From: Vibrio gazogenes
GTDB lineage: Bacteria > Pseudomonadota > Gammaproteobacteria > Enterobacterales > Vibrionaceae
Assembly: GCF_002196515.1 (NCBI RefSeq)
Contig: NZ_CP018835.1
Location: 124,001-188,000 of the forward strand
DNA length: 64,000 nt
Direction: 5' to 3'
A model generated the notes under the pieces. The model was not told where the DNA came from and did not search any database. It was given only the letters and a program-made list of their open reading frames with translations. This document shows positions 17,171 through 27,609 of the stretch, one piece after another; position 1 is the first letter of the stretch; each line of letters opens with the position of its first letter. Made by a program: the position numbers and the translations under genes.

Positions 17171-18042
17171 GTCAATTACGCAGAAGCATGTTATTTGTAC
17201 CAGGTGCGAATGCCGCCATGCTGAGTAATACGTTTATCTACAAGCCTGATGCGATTATGTTCGATCTTGAAGATTCTGTTTCACTACGGGAAAAAGATAC
17301 TGCGCGCATGCTGGTGTATCGTGCATTACAACATCCTTTATATCAGGATATCGAAACCGTTGTCCGGGTGAATCCGATCGACTCCAAATTTGGTATCAAC
17401 GATTTAAATGCTGTCGTCAGAGGTGGTGCGGATGTCGTACGTCTTCCGAAAACTGATACAGCGCATGATGTGACGTTGATGGCGAACCAAATTGAAGAAA
17501 TTGAGAAAGCTTGTGGCCGTGCTGTCGGTAGTACCAAATTGTTGGCCGCGATTGAAAGTGCCCAAGGCATCAACAATGCGGTTGAGATCGCACATAGTTC
17601 CCCTCGATTGATCGGGATTGCGCTGGGAGCGGAAGATTATGTTCGTGACTTGCGTACCAACCGCTCACCAGAGGGAACCGAGCTGCTGTTTGCCCGATGT
17701 AGTATTCTTCAGGCTGCACGAGCTGTGGGGATTATGGCATTTGATACGGTCTATTCGGATGCGAATAATGAAGCTGGATTCCTTCGCGAGGCAGAACACA
17801 TCAAACAACTTGGATTTGATGGCAAGTCACTAATTAACCCACGCCAAATCGATCTACTCCACAATGTCTATGCACCGACCCAGAAAGAGGTCGATTATGC
17901 TTATGCCGTTATTGAAGCGGCTGAAGAAGCAGAGCAGCAAGGGCTAGGTGTTGTATCTCTCAACGGGAAAATGGTCGATAGCCCAATCATTGAACGTGCA
18001 CGCTGGACATTGCAACGTGCTGAATCCGGTATCAAACAATAG
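17167..18042 (+). CDS. citE: Citrate lyase beta subunit CitE (citryl-ACP lyase)
   Basis: A 291-residue TIM-barrel lyase of the HpcH/HpaI-CitE family that cleaves citryl-ACP to oxaloacetate and acetyl-ACP. Signature pieces are [10 protein letters not shown] at the start, IMFDLEDSV with the metal-binding acidic residue, VVRVNPIDS, and [11 protein letters not shown]. The ATG at 17167 is used because it overlaps the citD stop; an ATG five codons earlier lies inside citD. Confidence 0.95.
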   Translation: MSQLRRSMLFVPGANAAMLSNTFIYKPDAIMFDLEDSVSLREKDTARMLVYRALQHPLYQDIETVVRVNPIDSKFGINDLNAVVRGGADVVRLPKTDTAHDVTLMANQIEEIEKACGRAVGSTKLLAAIESAQGINNAVEIAHSSPRLIGIALGAEDYVRDLRTNRSPEGTELLFARCSILQAARAVGIMAFDTVYSDANNEAGFLREAEHIKQLGFDGKSLINPRQIDLLHNVYAPTQKEVDYAYAVIEAAEEAEQQGLGVVSLNGKMVDSPIIERARWTLQRAESGIKQ

Positions 18043-18055
18043 AAGGCAGTGTGTT

Positions 18056-19582
18056 ATGAGTGTCAGTACGTTAAATAATCCAATTTCGCTTGATGAACTG
18101 GAAATCCATTCATTAACGCCTTATACAAGAGCCAACGCAATCACACCGCATCTGGCTGAAGAACGATTTAAAAAGGGAAGAAAACTCAAAGGTTCACTTG
18201 AACAGGCAATTAAAGAGTTAGGTTTGGCTGATGGTATGACGATTTCTTTCCATCATGCATTTCGTGGCGGTGATAAAATTATTAATTCCGTAATGGATGT
18301 GATTGCCAAAATGGGATTCAAAGACTTAACTTTAGCTTCCAGTTCTCTGACATCGATTCATGCGCCATTAATTGAACATATTCGTAATGGTGTTGTGCGT
18401 AAAATTTATACCTCTGGATTACGGGGTGAGCTTGCTGAAGAAATTTCCCGAGGATTGCTGAAAGAACCTGTTCATATTCATTCGCATGGCGGACGGGTTC
18501 ACTTAGTTCAAAGTGGTGAAATTCATATCGATTTCGCATTTATAGGTGTTCCTTGTAGTGATGAATTTGGCAATGCAAACGGTATTCAAGGCAAGTCACG
18601 TTGTGGTTCTTTAGGTTATGCGCAGGTTGATGCGCAATATGCAGACCGTGTTGTTATTTTGACAGAATCAATGGTTGATTATCCGAACTCACCTGCCTCA
18701 ATTCGTCAGGACTGCGTTGATGCCGTGATACAGGTTGAGGAAGTTGGCGACCCAGATAAAATCGGGGGCGATGCAACGCGAATGACCTCCAATCCGCGTG
18801 AGTTGCTGATTGCGAAACATGCGGCTGAGGTTATCGAACACTCTGGTTATTTTAAGCCGGGGTTCTCTTTGCAAACAGGCTCTGGTGGTGCATCTCTTGC
18901 GGTGACGCGTTTCCTGAAAGATAAAATGATCAAGCAAAATATTGTGGCATCTTTCGGGCTCGGCGGCATTACTGCCACGATGGTTGATTTACATGAGCAG
19001 GGTTTGATTGAAACATTATTGGATGTCCAGTGTTTTGATTCTGTTGCCGCTGACTCTCTATCCCGTAATCCAAACCATCATGAAATTTCAGCCAATGAAT
19101 ACGCTAACCCTTCCTCAAAAGGTGCCGTGGTTGATCGGCTGGATGTGGTCATTCTCAGCGCTTTAGAAATTGATATGCAATTTAATGTCAATGTGATTAC
19201 CGGCTCAGATGGGGTGATTCGTGGCGCCTCTGGTGGTCATTGTGATACGGCGGCTGCTGCGAATTTAACGGTTGTTGTTGCGCCATTAGTTCGGGGACGG
19301 ATTCCAACGGTTGTTGAGCGGGTCACGAATGTGGTGACACCGGGAGCATCGGTTGATGTGTTAGTCACTGATCATGGTATTGCTGTAAACCCAAGACGTG
19401 AAGATCTGATTGAACGACTGAACGCACTTTCAATTCCGGTTTATTCTATCGATGCATTGCAGGCCCGAGCTGAATTAATTACGGGTAAGCCTGAGCCTAT
19501 TCAATTTACTGACAGAACAATTGCCTTTGTGCGGTATCGGGATGGTTCTGTCATTGATGTGATTAAGGAGGTGACTCAATGA
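18056..19582 (+). CDS. citF: Citrate lyase alpha subunit CitF (citrate:acetyl-ACP transferase)
   Basis: A 508-residue transferase that swaps acetyl for citryl on the acyl carrier protein. The sequence has the CoA-transferase I fold with typical CitF segments (GMTISFHHAFRGGDK, RGELAEEISRGLL, GASGGHCDTAAAANLT, VTDHGIAVNPRR). The length is normal for the family. The start at 18056 follows AAGGCAGTG and is 13 bp after citE. The 3' end overlaps citX by 4 bp. Confidence 0.95.
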   Translation: MSVSTLNNPISLDELEIHSLTPYTRANAITPHLAEERFKKGRKLKGSLEQAIKELGLADGMTISFHHAFRGGDKIINSVMDVIAKMGFKDLTLASSSLTSIHAPLIEHIRNGVVRKIYTSGLRGELAEEISRGLLKEPVHIHSHGGRVHLVQSGEIHIDFAFIGVPCSDEFGNANGIQGKSRCGSLGYAQVDAQYADRVVILTESMVDYPNSPASIRQDCVDAVIQVEEVGDPDKIGGDATRMTSNPRELLIAKHAAEVIEHSGYFKPGFSLQTGSGGASLAVTRFLKDKMIKQNIVASFGLGGITATMVDLHEQGLIETLLDVQCFDSVAADSLSRNPNHHEISANEYANPSSKGAVVDRLDVVILSALEIDMQFNVNVITGSDGVIRGASGGHCDTAAAANLTVVVAPLVRGRIPTVVERVTNVVTPGASVDVLVTDHGIAVNPRREDLIERLNALSIPVYSIDALQARAELITGKPEPIQFTDRTIAFVRYRDGSVIDVIKEVTQ

Positions 19583-20118
19583 CACATATAACAGAAGAAA
19601 CACCCGTTAATTTGTGTGAGCTACTTGCGTGTAAAGAACAGCGGGCAAAAACTCAGTTGTCATGGTTGAAAACTTACGGGGTGCCTTTGGTTTCATTTAG
19701 CATCAATATGCCGGGGCCCGTCAAATTGAACCCGATGAGTGAACATATTTTTGCTCAGGGATTAGCGGCACTGGAAGCCGCTTGCCATGAGCAGGGGTGG
19801 ACACTCATCGCACAGCAAATCCATCATGAAAAAACGGGGCCAGAAGGCATATTTGCAGTGCAAGGCGTGAGTGCATCCATTCTTAAAAAACAGATGATGC
19901 ACATCGAGAAAACGCATCCGGTTGGACGATTGATGGACTTAGACGTGATTGATAAGCAGGGTAAAAGTATTAGCCGTAAAGCTTATCAGATAGGACGAAG
20001 AAAGTGCTTGGTCTGTCAGGAAGATGCTGTTGTCTGTGCTCGCTCCCGTCGGCATCCGCTTCAGGAGCTCTTGACGAAGATAGAGGAAATGACTCATGCG
20101 GACGAGTGCTGTCATTGA
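19579..20118 (+). CDS. citX: Holo-citrate lyase synthase CitX
   Basis: A 179-residue enzyme that transfers the triphosphoribosyl-dephospho-CoA group to apo-CitD. Family-typical stretches are SFSINMPGPVKLNP, the HPVGRLMDLDVID motif with acidic metal-binding residues, and GRRKCLVC near the C-terminus. It overlaps citF by 4 bp and citG by 23 bp. In some bacteria CitX and CitG are fused; here they are separate. Confidence 0.93.
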   Translation: MTHITEETPVNLCELLACKEQRAKTQLSWLKTYGVPLVSFSINMPGPVKLNPMSEHIFAQGLAALEAACHEQGWTLIAQQIHHEKTGPEGIFAVQGVSASILKKQMMHIEKTHPVGRLMDLDVIDKQGKSISRKAYQIGRRKCLVCQEDAVVCARSRRHPLQELLTKIEEMTHADECCH

Positions 20119-21061
20119 TTTTCAGTTTGACAGACCACAGCAGTGTCTAGATGCTGAAAGTGTCGATGTGTTACATTGTCACATTGAAGAGCAGGCGCCT
20201 TTCGCCCAATTTGTAGGTCGTCTGGCTTACCATGCCATGATGCTAGAAGTTCATCTGACACCGAAACCGGGGCTGGTTGATACCGTGAATCAAGGCGCCC
20301 ACCATGATATGGATTTAGCGTTGTTTATTCGCAGTGCCGAAGTGCTCGCTCCATATATGGCTAGTTTCGTTCGAACGGGCTGGTTGCATCACCGCCAGCC
20401 GCTCTCGTCTCTTCTAGCGGAATTACGGCTGATTGGTATTGATGCTGAAGTCGCAATGTTCCAAGCAACATCGGGGGTCAATACCCATAAAGGCATGATC
20501 TTTTCCATGGGGCTCATATGTGGCGTTGTTGGTTGGCTACAAGCCAACCAACAGCATGTGAATGCATGTGCTATCAGTGAAGCTGTAAGTCAATGTTGTC
20601 AACATCTCGTCTGGGATGAGCTTCGGGAAATAAAACACCGGGCACCGATGACGCAAGGTGAAAAACTCTATCAACAGTATGGGGTGGCCGGTGCAAGAGG
20701 AGAAGCCGCTTCGGGCTTTGAGACGGTCATGATACATGCGTTGCCTGCCTATCAATCGGCTATCGCGCAAGCGTTTTCAACAGAGCAAGCATTGTGGCAG
20801 ACACTATTAGTTTTGATTGCGCACAATCAGGATACCAATTTACTTTCCCGCGGGGGAATGAGCGGGTTGCTGTATGTTCAGCAGTATGCGTCCAGTCTAC
20901 TTGCGTCAGGGGGAATTGCTCATCCTGATATCGAAATGGCATTAAATCAGTTTGACCGTCGTTTGATAGAACGACATCTCAGTCCCGGTGGCAGTGCGGA
21001 TTTACTGGCTGTGACTTGGCTGATTGCCGAATTGGAGAAAAGACTTTCCTCAATCGATTAA
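20096..21061 (+). CDS. citG: Triphosphoribosyl-dephospho-CoA synthase CitG
   Basis: A 321-residue enzyme that makes the citrate-lyase prosthetic-group precursor from ATP and dephospho-CoA. Recognisable motifs are LTPKPGLVDTVNQGAHHDMD, GVNTHKGMIFSMGLICG and VAGARGEAASGFETV, with NQDTNLLSRGG near the end. About 45 N-terminal residues precede the conserved region, so the true start could lie downstream of 20096. It is last in the operon and followed by a strong terminator. Confidence 0.93.
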   Translation: MRTSAVIDFQFDRPQQCLDAESVDVLHCHIEEQAPFAQFVGRLAYHAMMLEVHLTPKPGLVDTVNQGAHHDMDLALFIRSAEVLAPYMASFVRTGWLHHRQPLSSLLAELRLIGIDAEVAMFQATSGVNTHKGMIFSMGLICGVVGWLQANQQHVNACAISEAVSQCCQHLVWDELREIKHRAPMTQGEKLYQQYGVAGARGEAASGFETVMIHALPAYQSAIAQAFSTEQALWQTLLVLIAHNQDTNLLSRGGMSGLLYVQQYASSLLASGGIAHPDIEMALNQFDRRLIERHLSPGGSADLLAVTWLIAELEKRLSSID

Positions 21062-21121
21062 GGGCTGGCGTTTTCGTGGTTCATATCGAAAGCGAGAGCA
21101 GAACAATTTGATGATACTTTT

Positions 21122-21159
21122 GCTTCGGTAGATGACTGTCGCTACCGAAGCTTTTTTTT
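21122..21159 (+). terminator. Terminator of the citCDEFXG operon
   Basis: GCTTCGGTAG and CTACCGAAGC form a perfect 10-bp stem with a 10-nt loop, followed by eight T. Confidence 0.92.
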
Positions 21160-21248
21160 ATGGATGCAAAATCAAGGATTCACAGAATAAACCATTTTAT
21201 TCAGGGAAGCGATCAACGTCACCAGAATATTTATATTTGTTTGTATTT

Positions 21249-22442
21249 CTACAGAACCCTACAGGCGAGCCCTTTGAGATAGAAGCCTTCCGGATAGGCT
21301 GAGTCGATAGGATGATCGGCAGCCTGACTGAAACGTTCGACAAACTTAACACTTCTGCCAGCATCCAGCGCTGCATCTGCAATAATTTTTTGAAATAGCA
21401 TTTGATCCATGAGACCAGAGCAGGAGTAAGTGAGTAACATTCCCCCCGGCTTAAGAATCTGCATTGCCAACATGTTAATGTCTTTATATCCTCGGCAGGC
21501 TCCGCTCAGTTGTGCTTTCGACTCGGCAAACTTTGGCGGATCCATAATGACGACATCAAATTGGGTGCCCTGATCGCGGTACTCACGTAATAATTTGAAG
21601 ACATCAGCGTTCAGAAAAACAGCCCGTTTTTTAGAGATATCGAACTCATTCAATTGGGCATTCGCCTTTGCTATGTCCAGAGCAGGCTGGGACACATCAG
21701 CATTGATCACACGTTTTGCGCCACCTTTCAGGGCATAGAGTCCGAAACCTCCCGTATAGGAGAAGCAATTCAGGACTTCTTTATTCTCAACATATTTCAT
21801 GGCATGTAAGCGGCTATCCCGTTGATCCAGATAGAAGCCCGTTTTATGCCCATTGACAATATCAACGCTGATTTTGATGCCATTTTCTTCAATAATCACA
21901 GGCGCTGTTGGGCTATCACCGTGTAACACACCGACTTGTTCCTGTAATCCTTCTTTTTTACGGACGGCAACATCTGAACGCTCATAAATATGACATTCGG
22001 GGAAGCACGTTTTAAGGGCTTCAACAAGCAAGGTTTTTAAGAACTCTGCGGCAGCGCTCAACACCTGACAGACTAAGTAGTCTCCGTATCGATCAATTGT
22101 AATCCCCGGTAAACCATCAGACTCTGCGGCGATGAGACGATAACCCGTTAACTGACCTTGCTGAATCACGGGGTCTCTCAGTTGTTGTGCCTGACGGATA
22201 CGTTGAATGAAAAAATTGGTATCAATATCGGTCGGTTCAAAGCTCCAGACCCGGGCCCGAATTTGTGATTGTGGCGAAAACCCGGCTTTTGCCAGCCACT
22301 TGCCGTCGTGGCTATAGACATCAACCGTCTGGCCTGAAACAGGATCACCTTTCACATGTTCGATTGCTCGGGAGAAAATCCAAGGATGGTGGCGGAGGAG
22401 AGATTTGTCACGCCCTTTGGCGAGATAGATAGCGGCTGTCAT
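21249..22442 (-). CDS. rlmI: 23S rRNA (cytosine-1962-C5)-methyltransferase RlmI
   Basis: A 397-residue protein, close to the 396 of E. coli RlmI. An N-terminal PUA domain (about residues 1-75, from [20 protein letters not shown]) precedes a Rossmann methyltransferase with [15 protein letters not shown], the acidic NADVS, and the catalytic region [21 protein letters not shown] supplies a conserved cysteine. The ATG at 22442 ([10 protein letters not shown]) is used because it matches family N-termini; the ORF extends 34 codons upstream without similarity. Confidence 0.92.
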   Translation of the reverse strand: MTAAIYLAKGRDKSLLRHHPWIFSRAIEHVKGDPVSGQTVDVYSHDGKWLAKAGFSPQSQIRARVWSFEPTDIDTNFFIQRIRQAQQLRDPVIQQGQLTGYRLIAAESDGLPGITIDRYGDYLVCQVLSAAAEFLKTLLVEALKTCFPECHIYERSDVAVRKKEGLQEQVGVLHGDSPTAPVIIEENGIKISVDIVNGHKTGFYLDQRDSRLHAMKYVENKEVLNCFSYTGGFGLYALKGGAKRVINADVSQPALDIAKANAQLNEFDISKKRAVFLNADVFKLLREYRDQGTQFDVVIMDPPKFAESKAQLSGACRGYKDINMLAMQILKPGGMLLTYSCSGLMDQMLFQKIIADAALDAGRSVKFVERFSQAADHPIDSAYPEGFYLKGLACRVL

Positions 22443-22659
22443 AGATGTATTCTGTAGCTTGAAAAACGGTATTGTCGGTGATGTCCGGGGGAAAAGCAAT
22501 GGATTGAGGGATTGAGCGGTAAGGTGTTTTACATCAGGAATCATTGTTCAGCGTGAGTGTTGTACCTCTCACATTTGATCGGAATTTGGATATACTACCA
22601 TTATGAGTGAATTATCATTGCTTGATGAGTTTTCTGATGCGAAAGAGGAGGCGCTGAAT

Positions 22660-22935
22660 ATGTCACAAAAGAGAGAAATCTTTACGGTGAAAGGTATTGT
22701 TCAAGGGGTTGGCTTTCGTTATTACACCTCGCATCAGGCTTTGAAATTAGGGCTGACCGGTTATGCGAAGAATTTGCATAACGGTGATGTGGAGGTCGTG
22801 GCTTGTGGTGAAGCCAACAAGCTCGAATTACTTTATCAATGGCTCCATGAAGGTTCACCGGCAGCGCGCGTCGAAGCGGTTGTGCGAGATGACTTTCACA
22901 GTGAGAAATCGTTTCGGGGATTTTCAATCCAGTGA
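22660..22935 (+). CDS. acyP: Acylphosphatase
   Basis: A 91-residue acylphosphatase (YccX type). The phosphate-binding loop [16 protein letters not shown] includes the catalytic arginine, and the catalytic asparagine lies in [13 protein letters not shown]. The ATG at 22660 follows GAGGAGG at about 22647; the upstream ATG at 22603 would add 19 residues that are not typical. It is divergent from rlmI and convergent with tusE, the same neighbourhood as in E. coli. Confidence 0.93.
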   Translation: MSQKREIFTVKGIVQGVGFRYYTSHQALKLGLTGYAKNLHNGDVEVVACGEANKLELLYQWLHEGSPAARVEAVVRDDFHSEKSFRGFSIQ

Positions 22936-22948
22936 CGACTCATCTTGT

Positions 22949-23012
22949 GGTTGAGGAGTGGTGTTTCAACGGAAAAGACCTTGCGTTGAAACACGATGAT
23001 TTATCCTCAACC
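22949..23012. terminator. Nested inverted repeat between acyP and tusE (bidirectional terminator or structured RNA)
   Basis: Inner arms GTGTTTCAACG and CGTTGAAACAC (22961-22971, 22984-22994) and outer arms GGTTGAGGA and TCCTCAACC (22949-22957, 23004-23012) are all perfect. Together they can form one long hairpin with a small internal loop. It sits 14 bp after the acyP stop with no long U run, so function is uncertain. Confidence 0.55.
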
Positions 23013-23083
23013 TTTGTGGATTCAGTCTTTGAATGTGGAGAGAACATCCAATCATCACACACCTGAGTACATGATGGTATGTA

Positions 23084-23413
23084 TTACAGGCATTTCGCCG
23101 GCTTTGGCAGCCCGGCCAGTTTAGTTGCTTGCTTGGCCGGCCCTTTACGAAATAGCTTAAACAGATACTTGCTGTTGCCTTTTTCCGGGCCATGGGCTTT
23201 TTCCATCGCTTTGACCAACATCCGAATGGCAGGAGAGGTATTGTATTCTTCGTAGAATGCTCTGACAAAGAGAATGACTTCCAAATGTGATTCCGTCAAT
23301 TCAATCCCTTCTGCTTCAGCCAGCAGTGGAATCATCCCTTCTTGCCATTGTGTGTGATCAAGTAAATAACCTTCGCTGTCGGTTTCAATCATTTGACCAT
23401 GATATTCGAACAT
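23084..23413 (-). CDS. tusE: Sulfurtransferase TusE (DsrC family)
   Basis: A 109-residue DsrC/TusE protein, the last carrier of the Tus relay that passes persulfide sulfur to MnmA for 2-thiouridine synthesis in tRNA wobble positions. Typical features are [16 protein letters not shown] near the start, [12 protein letters not shown] in the helix-turn-helix, and the penultimate cysteine in the C-terminal KPAKCL. Only that C-terminal cysteine is kept in TusE, as expected. Confidence 0.93.
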   Translation of the reverse strand: MFEYHGQMIETDSEGYLLDHTQWQEGMIPLLAEAEGIELTESHLEVILFVRAFYEEYNTSPAIRMLVKAMEKAHGPEKGNSKYLFKLFRKGPAKQATKLAGLPKPAKCL

Positions 23414-23508
23414 AAACGCTATATTGCCTCATTAATTAGAACGCGGTAAGAGTAGCGGAGTGCTTGGGATGAAACAATCATTGCTACAGAAAAAATGAGT
23501 GGAAAACG

Positions 23509-23534
23509 AAAAAAGCCCGGAATCCGGGCTTTTT
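23509..23534 (-). terminator. Terminator of yccA
   Basis: AAGCCCGG-AAT-CCGGGCTT with A and T tracts on both sides. A second palindrome (CGTTGAGAA / TTCTCAACG, 23544-23569) lies between it and the yccA stop, giving two hairpins in series in the yccA 3' UTR. It may also stop transcription in the opposite direction. Confidence 0.85.
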
Positions 23535-23586
23535 CTTTACTGTCGTTGAGAACATTATTATTCTCAACGCACTGGTCTCAAAACCA

Positions 23587-24249
23587 TTAATCGTCGTTCA
23601 TGAAGCCCAAGATGCTCAGCAGGCTGATGAACAAGTTATAGATTGAAACATACAGCGTAATCGTTGCTGAGATGTAATTGGTTTCTCCGCCACGAACAAT
23701 TTGTTGTGTGGTCAGCAAAATCGCACCGGTCGAGAACAACACGAACAGCCCACTCATTGCCAGATACAGGGCAGGGAGTTGCAGGAAGATATTTGCTACA
23801 AATCCGACAAGCAGAACCACAAAACCAGCTAACAGCATTCCGGACAGGAATGAAAGGTCACGTTTGGTGGTCAGTGCGTAAGCGGAAGCCGCCATGAAGG
23901 TGAGGGCTGTACCACCAAGTGCTGTTAAAACCACATCTCCGAGACCGGCGCTGATATATGCGTTTAGGATCGGGCCTAGTGTATAACCGAGGAAACCGGT
24001 AAACAGGAAGGTGAAAACTAACCCCATACTATTATCGCGGTTCTTCTCGGTCAGAAACAGTAAGCCATAGAATCCGACCAGCATAATGATCAATCCAGGA
24101 GCCGGAAGGTTCATCGCCATAGAAACGCCAGCAACAAGAGCAGACCACAACAGTGTCATCCCTAATAGTGCATAGGTGTTTCTTAACACTTTGTTTGTTT
24201 GAAGTGCACTATCTAATGTCGATGTGCGTGAATACATAGGACGGTTCAT
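23587..24249 (-). CDS. yccA: Bax-inhibitor-1 family membrane protein YccA
   Basis: A 220-residue inner-membrane protein with seven hydrophobic helices and the family C-terminus (TITLYVSIYNLFISLLSILG followed by aspartates). YccA is a modulator and substrate of the FtsH protease in E. coli. The N-terminus MNRPMYSRTSTLDSALQTNKVLRNTY is typical. It lies next to tusE as in Enterobacterales. Confidence 0.92.
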   Translation of the reverse strand: MNRPMYSRTSTLDSALQTNKVLRNTYALLGMTLLWSALVAGVSMAMNLPAPGLIIMLVGFYGLLFLTEKNRDNSMGLVFTFLFTGFLGYTLGPILNAYISAGLGDVVLTALGGTALTFMAASAYALTTKRDLSFLSGMLLAGFVVLLVGFVANIFLQLPALYLAMSGLFVLFSTGAILLTTQQIVRGGETNYISATITLYVSIYNLFISLLSILGFMNDD

Positions 24250-24436
24250 ACGCTTCCTCGTATAGTGATTGTCTATTACTAGTTAAGACTCTATATGGGG
24301 GTAAAAGTTCTTACCTTCAACCCTCATGCAATACTATGACCTTATCTTAGTCAAAAATGAACTGCAATACTGTGATGAAGTTGTAACACAATTTTTCTGA
24401 TGAGAAACAAGTGTTAAGTTTGAGATCGTTTAGTGG

Positions 24437-24462
24437 TAAAAACAAGGCACATTGCGTGCCTT
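24437..24462 (-). terminator. Terminator of the aap operon
   Basis: On the minus strand AAGGCAC-gcaat-GTGCCTT is followed by a U-rich tract (TGTTTTTAC), 27 bp after the aapP stop. Confidence 0.8.
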
Positions 24463-24488
24463 ATTCGTAAAAGACGCTTTTCTGAGCA

Positions 24489-25250
24489 TTAATGCTGCAG
24501 AATCTGCGCGAGGAAGTTTTGGGTCCGATCTGACTGAGGATTGGCAAAGAAGTCTTGGGGGTTATTTTCTTCAATAATTTCACCGGCATCCATGAATATG
24601 ACCCGGTCTGCCACTTCTTTGGCAAATCCCATTTCGTGAGTAACACACAGCATCGTCATGCCTTCTTCTGCCAGCTCGACCATAACATCCAAGACTTCTC
24701 TGACCATTTCCGGATCCAAAGCGGATGTCGGTTCGTCAAATAGCATAATATGAGGATTCATACACAGTGAGCGGGCAATCGCCACTCGTTGCTGCTGTCC
24801 CCCGGACAACTGGCCCGGATATTTCTTGGCTTGATTGGGGATTTTGACGCGTTCCAGGTATTTCATCGCAATGGCTTCGGCCTCTTCCTTCGGCATTTTC
24901 TTCACCCAAATGGGGGCCAGTGTGCAGTTTTCTAGCACCGTTAAGTGAGGAAATAGATTGAAATGCTGAAAGCACATGCCAACCTGACGACGAACGGCTT
25001 CGATATCTTTTAAATCTTCAGTGAGTTCATGACCTGCGACGATGATCTGACCTTTCTGATGTTCTTCGAGCCGATTAATGCAGCGAATCATGGTCGATTT
25101 ACCGGACCCGGAGGGACCACAAATGACGATGCGTTCACCTTTAGTCACATTCAGGTTAATGTTCTTTAATACATGGAATTCACCGTACCATTTGTTCATG
25201 TCCTTAATTTGGATCACGGCTTCTTTATCTTGAGTATTTTGTAGCGTCAT
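24489..25250 (-). CDS. aapP: General L-amino acid ABC transporter ATP-binding protein AapP
   Basis: A 253-residue ABC ATPase of the polar amino acid group. Walker A is [13 protein letters not shown], the signature is [15 protein letters not shown], Walker B is [16 protein letters not shown], and the H-loop is in [17 protein letters not shown]. It powers uptake by the AapQM permease. It is the last gene of aapJQMP, 19 bp after aapM, and is followed by a terminator. Confidence 0.93.
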   Translation of the reverse strand: MTLQNTQDKEAVIQIKDMNKWYGEFHVLKNINLNVTKGERIVICGPSGSGKSTMIRCINRLEEHQKGQIIVAGHELTEDLKDIEAVRRQVGMCFQHFNLFPHLTVLENCTLAPIWVKKMPKEEAEAIAMKYLERVKIPNQAKKYPGQLSGGQQQRVAIARSLCMNPHIMLFDEPTSALDPEMVREVLDVMVELAEEGMTMLCVTHEMGFAKEVADRVIFMDAGEIIEENNPQDFFANPQSDRTQNFLAQILQH

Positions 25251-25269
25251 AATACGTTCCTTGAAATTT

Positions 25270-26367
25270 TTATCGTTTGTGACCCGTATGCAGTTTGTTC
25301 TCTAGCCAAATCGAATATCTCGACATGCCAAAACAAAAGACCCAGAACACTAACGCGACAAATGCATAACTTTCGGTGGAAAAACCAAGCCAATTCGGGT
25401 CGGTATTTGCAGCTTGACCAATACCAAGCACATCAAACATCCCGATAATGAGCACTAGGCTAGTATCTTTAAATAGATCAATGAAGGTATTCACAATCGA
25501 AGGAATGGTAATTTTCAGCGCCTGAGGCAAAATGATTAATCCCATCTTTTTGGAATAACTGAGCCCGAGTGAATCAGCAGCTTCATATTGTCCTTTGGGG
25601 ATCGCTTGCAACCCACCGCGGATAACTTCGGCAATATAAGCCGCGCTGAACAGCATGACACCAATCAGCGCCCGGACTAACTTGTCACTTTCTGCTCCGG
25701 CAGCCATGAATAGCGGGAGCATGACCGAGGCCATAAACAAAACGGTGATTAGCGGGACACCTCGCCATACTTCAATATAAACGGTACAGAAGCTACGGAT
25801 GACCGGCATATGAGAGCGTCGTCCGAGAGCAAGTAATACCCCTATGGGTAAGGATGCAACGATCCCGACTAAAGCCAGCACGAGTGTGACCAGAAGACCG
25901 CCCCATTTATAGGTTTGAACAACAGGTAAACCAAACCATGCACCGTGCAGTAGTCCTGTCATTAATAACGGGTAAACGGTTAGCGTGAATAGTGCCAGCC
26001 AACCACGTTTCGGTGTCTTCGGATAAGCCAACAGAGCCACTAAAATCGCCAATGTGGCATAGAAAAGCTGTGGTCGCCATAATTCACTTTCCGGATAAAA
26101 GCCAAACATAAACTGATTGAAGCGGACGTAAATTAACACCCAACAGGCACCTTGCTTTGAACAGGCTTCACGGCTTTGCCCGATCCAGTCGGCTTTAATC
26201 AGAGCCCAGTCGATGACATGGTATAGTCCGGTGAATGCAAAGTAAGCGAGAATGAGCGTCAATACTGAATTGAAAACATTGCTGAATAAATGCTTACGCA
26301 TCCAGGCGATTGGGCCGTTGGTATTTGACGGTGGCGGCAGATCCGGTTGAAATTGATGTACTTTCAT
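25270..26367 (-). CDS. aapM: General L-amino acid ABC transporter permease AapM
   Basis: A 365-residue inner-membrane permease with about eight hydrophobic segments. The C-terminal half carries the EAA loop ([25 protein letters not shown]), which contacts the ATPase. The long N-terminal region before the permease domain is characteristic of AapM. The ATG at 26367 ([12 protein letters not shown]) begins one base after the aapQ stop, so translation is coupled; the ORF's earlier in-frame start lies inside aapQ. Confidence 0.92.
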   Translation of the reverse strand: MKVHQFQPDLPPPSNTNGPIAWMRKHLFSNVFNSVLTLILAYFAFTGLYHVIDWALIKADWIGQSREACSKQGACWVLIYVRFNQFMFGFYPESELWRPQLFYATLAILVALLAYPKTPKRGWLALFTLTVYPLLMTGLLHGAWFGLPVVQTYKWGGLLVTLVLALVGIVASLPIGVLLALGRRSHMPVIRSFCTVYIEVWRGVPLITVLFMASVMLPLFMAAGAESDKLVRALIGVMLFSAAYIAEVIRGGLQAIPKGQYEAADSLGLSYSKKMGLIILPQALKITIPSIVNTFIDLFKDTSLVLIIGMFDVLGIGQAANTDPNWLGFSTESYAFVALVFWVFCFGMSRYSIWLENKLHTGHKR

Positions 26368-26368
26368 T

Positions 26369-27580
26369 TTACCTCTCCACCAAAGCAACTTTACGGTTAT
26401 ACGTATTCATTAGAAATGAAGTGATCAGACTGATAGCCAGATAAACAGCCATCGTCATCGATATGACTTCAATGGCTTGCCCCGTCTGGTTTAAGGTCGT
26501 TCCGGCAAACACATTGATGAGATCCGGGTAACCAATCGCAACTGCGAGTGAAGAGTTTTTGGTTAAGTTGAGATACTGACTGGTCAACGGCGGAATAATA
26601 ATGCGCATGGCCTGAGGAATAATGACCAGTTTGAGTGTTCTCCTGCGGGATAAACCTAATGACATAGCAGCTTCGGTCTGACCATGGCTGACGGCATTGA
26701 TGCCTGAGCGCACGATTTCTGCAATAAATGCCGCTGTATAAATACTGAGTGCAAGCAGTAGTGCAACGAATTCTGGAATAATCTCGATACCGCCCTGAAA
26801 ATTAAACCGTTGCAAAACAGGGTATTCCGCTGAAATTGGCATTCCCATCCAGACATAAACAATCGCAGGCAGGCCGATAATCAGCCCAAGCGCAATACTT
26901 AGGGTTGGCGTTTGTTGCCCTGTCACTTTTTGACGGTTGTTGGCCCAGATCTTCACACAGATAGTCGTGATCACTCCGAGAATGAAGACTGTTAAGACCA
27001 GCCCACTGCCTGAAGCAAAAATAGGTTTAGGAATAAATAAGCCACTGACGTTAATAAAGACTGCGTCACCGATAGAAAGGCTTTGTCTTTTTCCGGGCAA
27101 GGCCTGTAAAACGGAGAAATACCAGAAAAGAATCTGTAACAGCAGTGGAATATTACGAAAGATTTCGACATAAATTGCGGCAAAGCGGCTGACGAGCCAG
27201 TTTGATGACAGACGGGCAATCCCAATAATAAACCCAAGTACCGTCGCAAAAAATATACCGATGACCGAGACATACAAGGTATTCAGTAGTCCGACAACAA
27301 AGGTTCTGCCATATGTATCTGTATCGTTGTAGTCGATCAGGGACTGGCTAATCCCGAATCCTGCGGGTTGATCCAGAAAAGCAAACCCAGTGGTAATGCC
27401 GCGAGACTCCAGATTTGTCAGGGCGTTATTCACAATCGTGTATATAAAGAAGACCAGTGCCAAGATAGCAATTATCTGAAAGACGACTGACCGAAATGTG
27501 GGATTATAAAATAAATGTGTCACTTTTTTTGGGGCAGATGTGTTGCCTGTTGAGGACACCGCGTTATTTTCAGGCTTCAT
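26369..27580 (-). CDS. aapQ: General L-amino acid ABC transporter permease AapQ
   Basis: A 403-residue permease, partner of AapM. After a cytosolic N-terminus, helices begin at about residue 30. The EAA loop is TEAAMSLGLSRRRTLKLVIIPQAMR. The extended periplasmic and transmembrane insertion in the middle, between FAAIYVEIFRNIPLL and the EAA loop, is typical for AapQ. A hairpin separates it from aapJ, which would lower its expression relative to the binding protein. Confidence 0.92.
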   Translation of the reverse strand: MKPENNAVSSTGNTSAPKKVTHLFYNPTFRSVVFQIIAILALVFFIYTIVNNALTNLESRGITTGFAFLDQPAGFGISQSLIDYNDTDTYGRTFVVGLLNTLYVSVIGIFFATVLGFIIGIARLSSNWLVSRFAAIYVEIFRNIPLLLQILFWYFSVLQALPGKRQSLSIGDAVFINVSGLFIPKPIFASGSGLVLTVFILGVITTICVKIWANNRQKVTGQQTPTLSIALGLIIGLPAIVYVWMGMPISAEYPVLQRFNFQGGIEIIPEFVALLLALSIYTAAFIAEIVRSGINAVSHGQTEAAMSLGLSRRRTLKLVIIPQAMRIIIPPLTSQYLNLTKNSSLAVAIGYPDLINVFAGTTLNQTGQAIEVISMTMAVYLAISLITSFLMNTYNRKVALVER

Positions 27581-27609
27581 ACAACAATAACCTCAAGTCC
27601 ATTTCCGAC

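Noticed and set aside
17470..17482. GTGACGTTGATGG as a matS site
   Set aside because: The second half does not match GTCAC, and the sequence lies in citE coding DNA.
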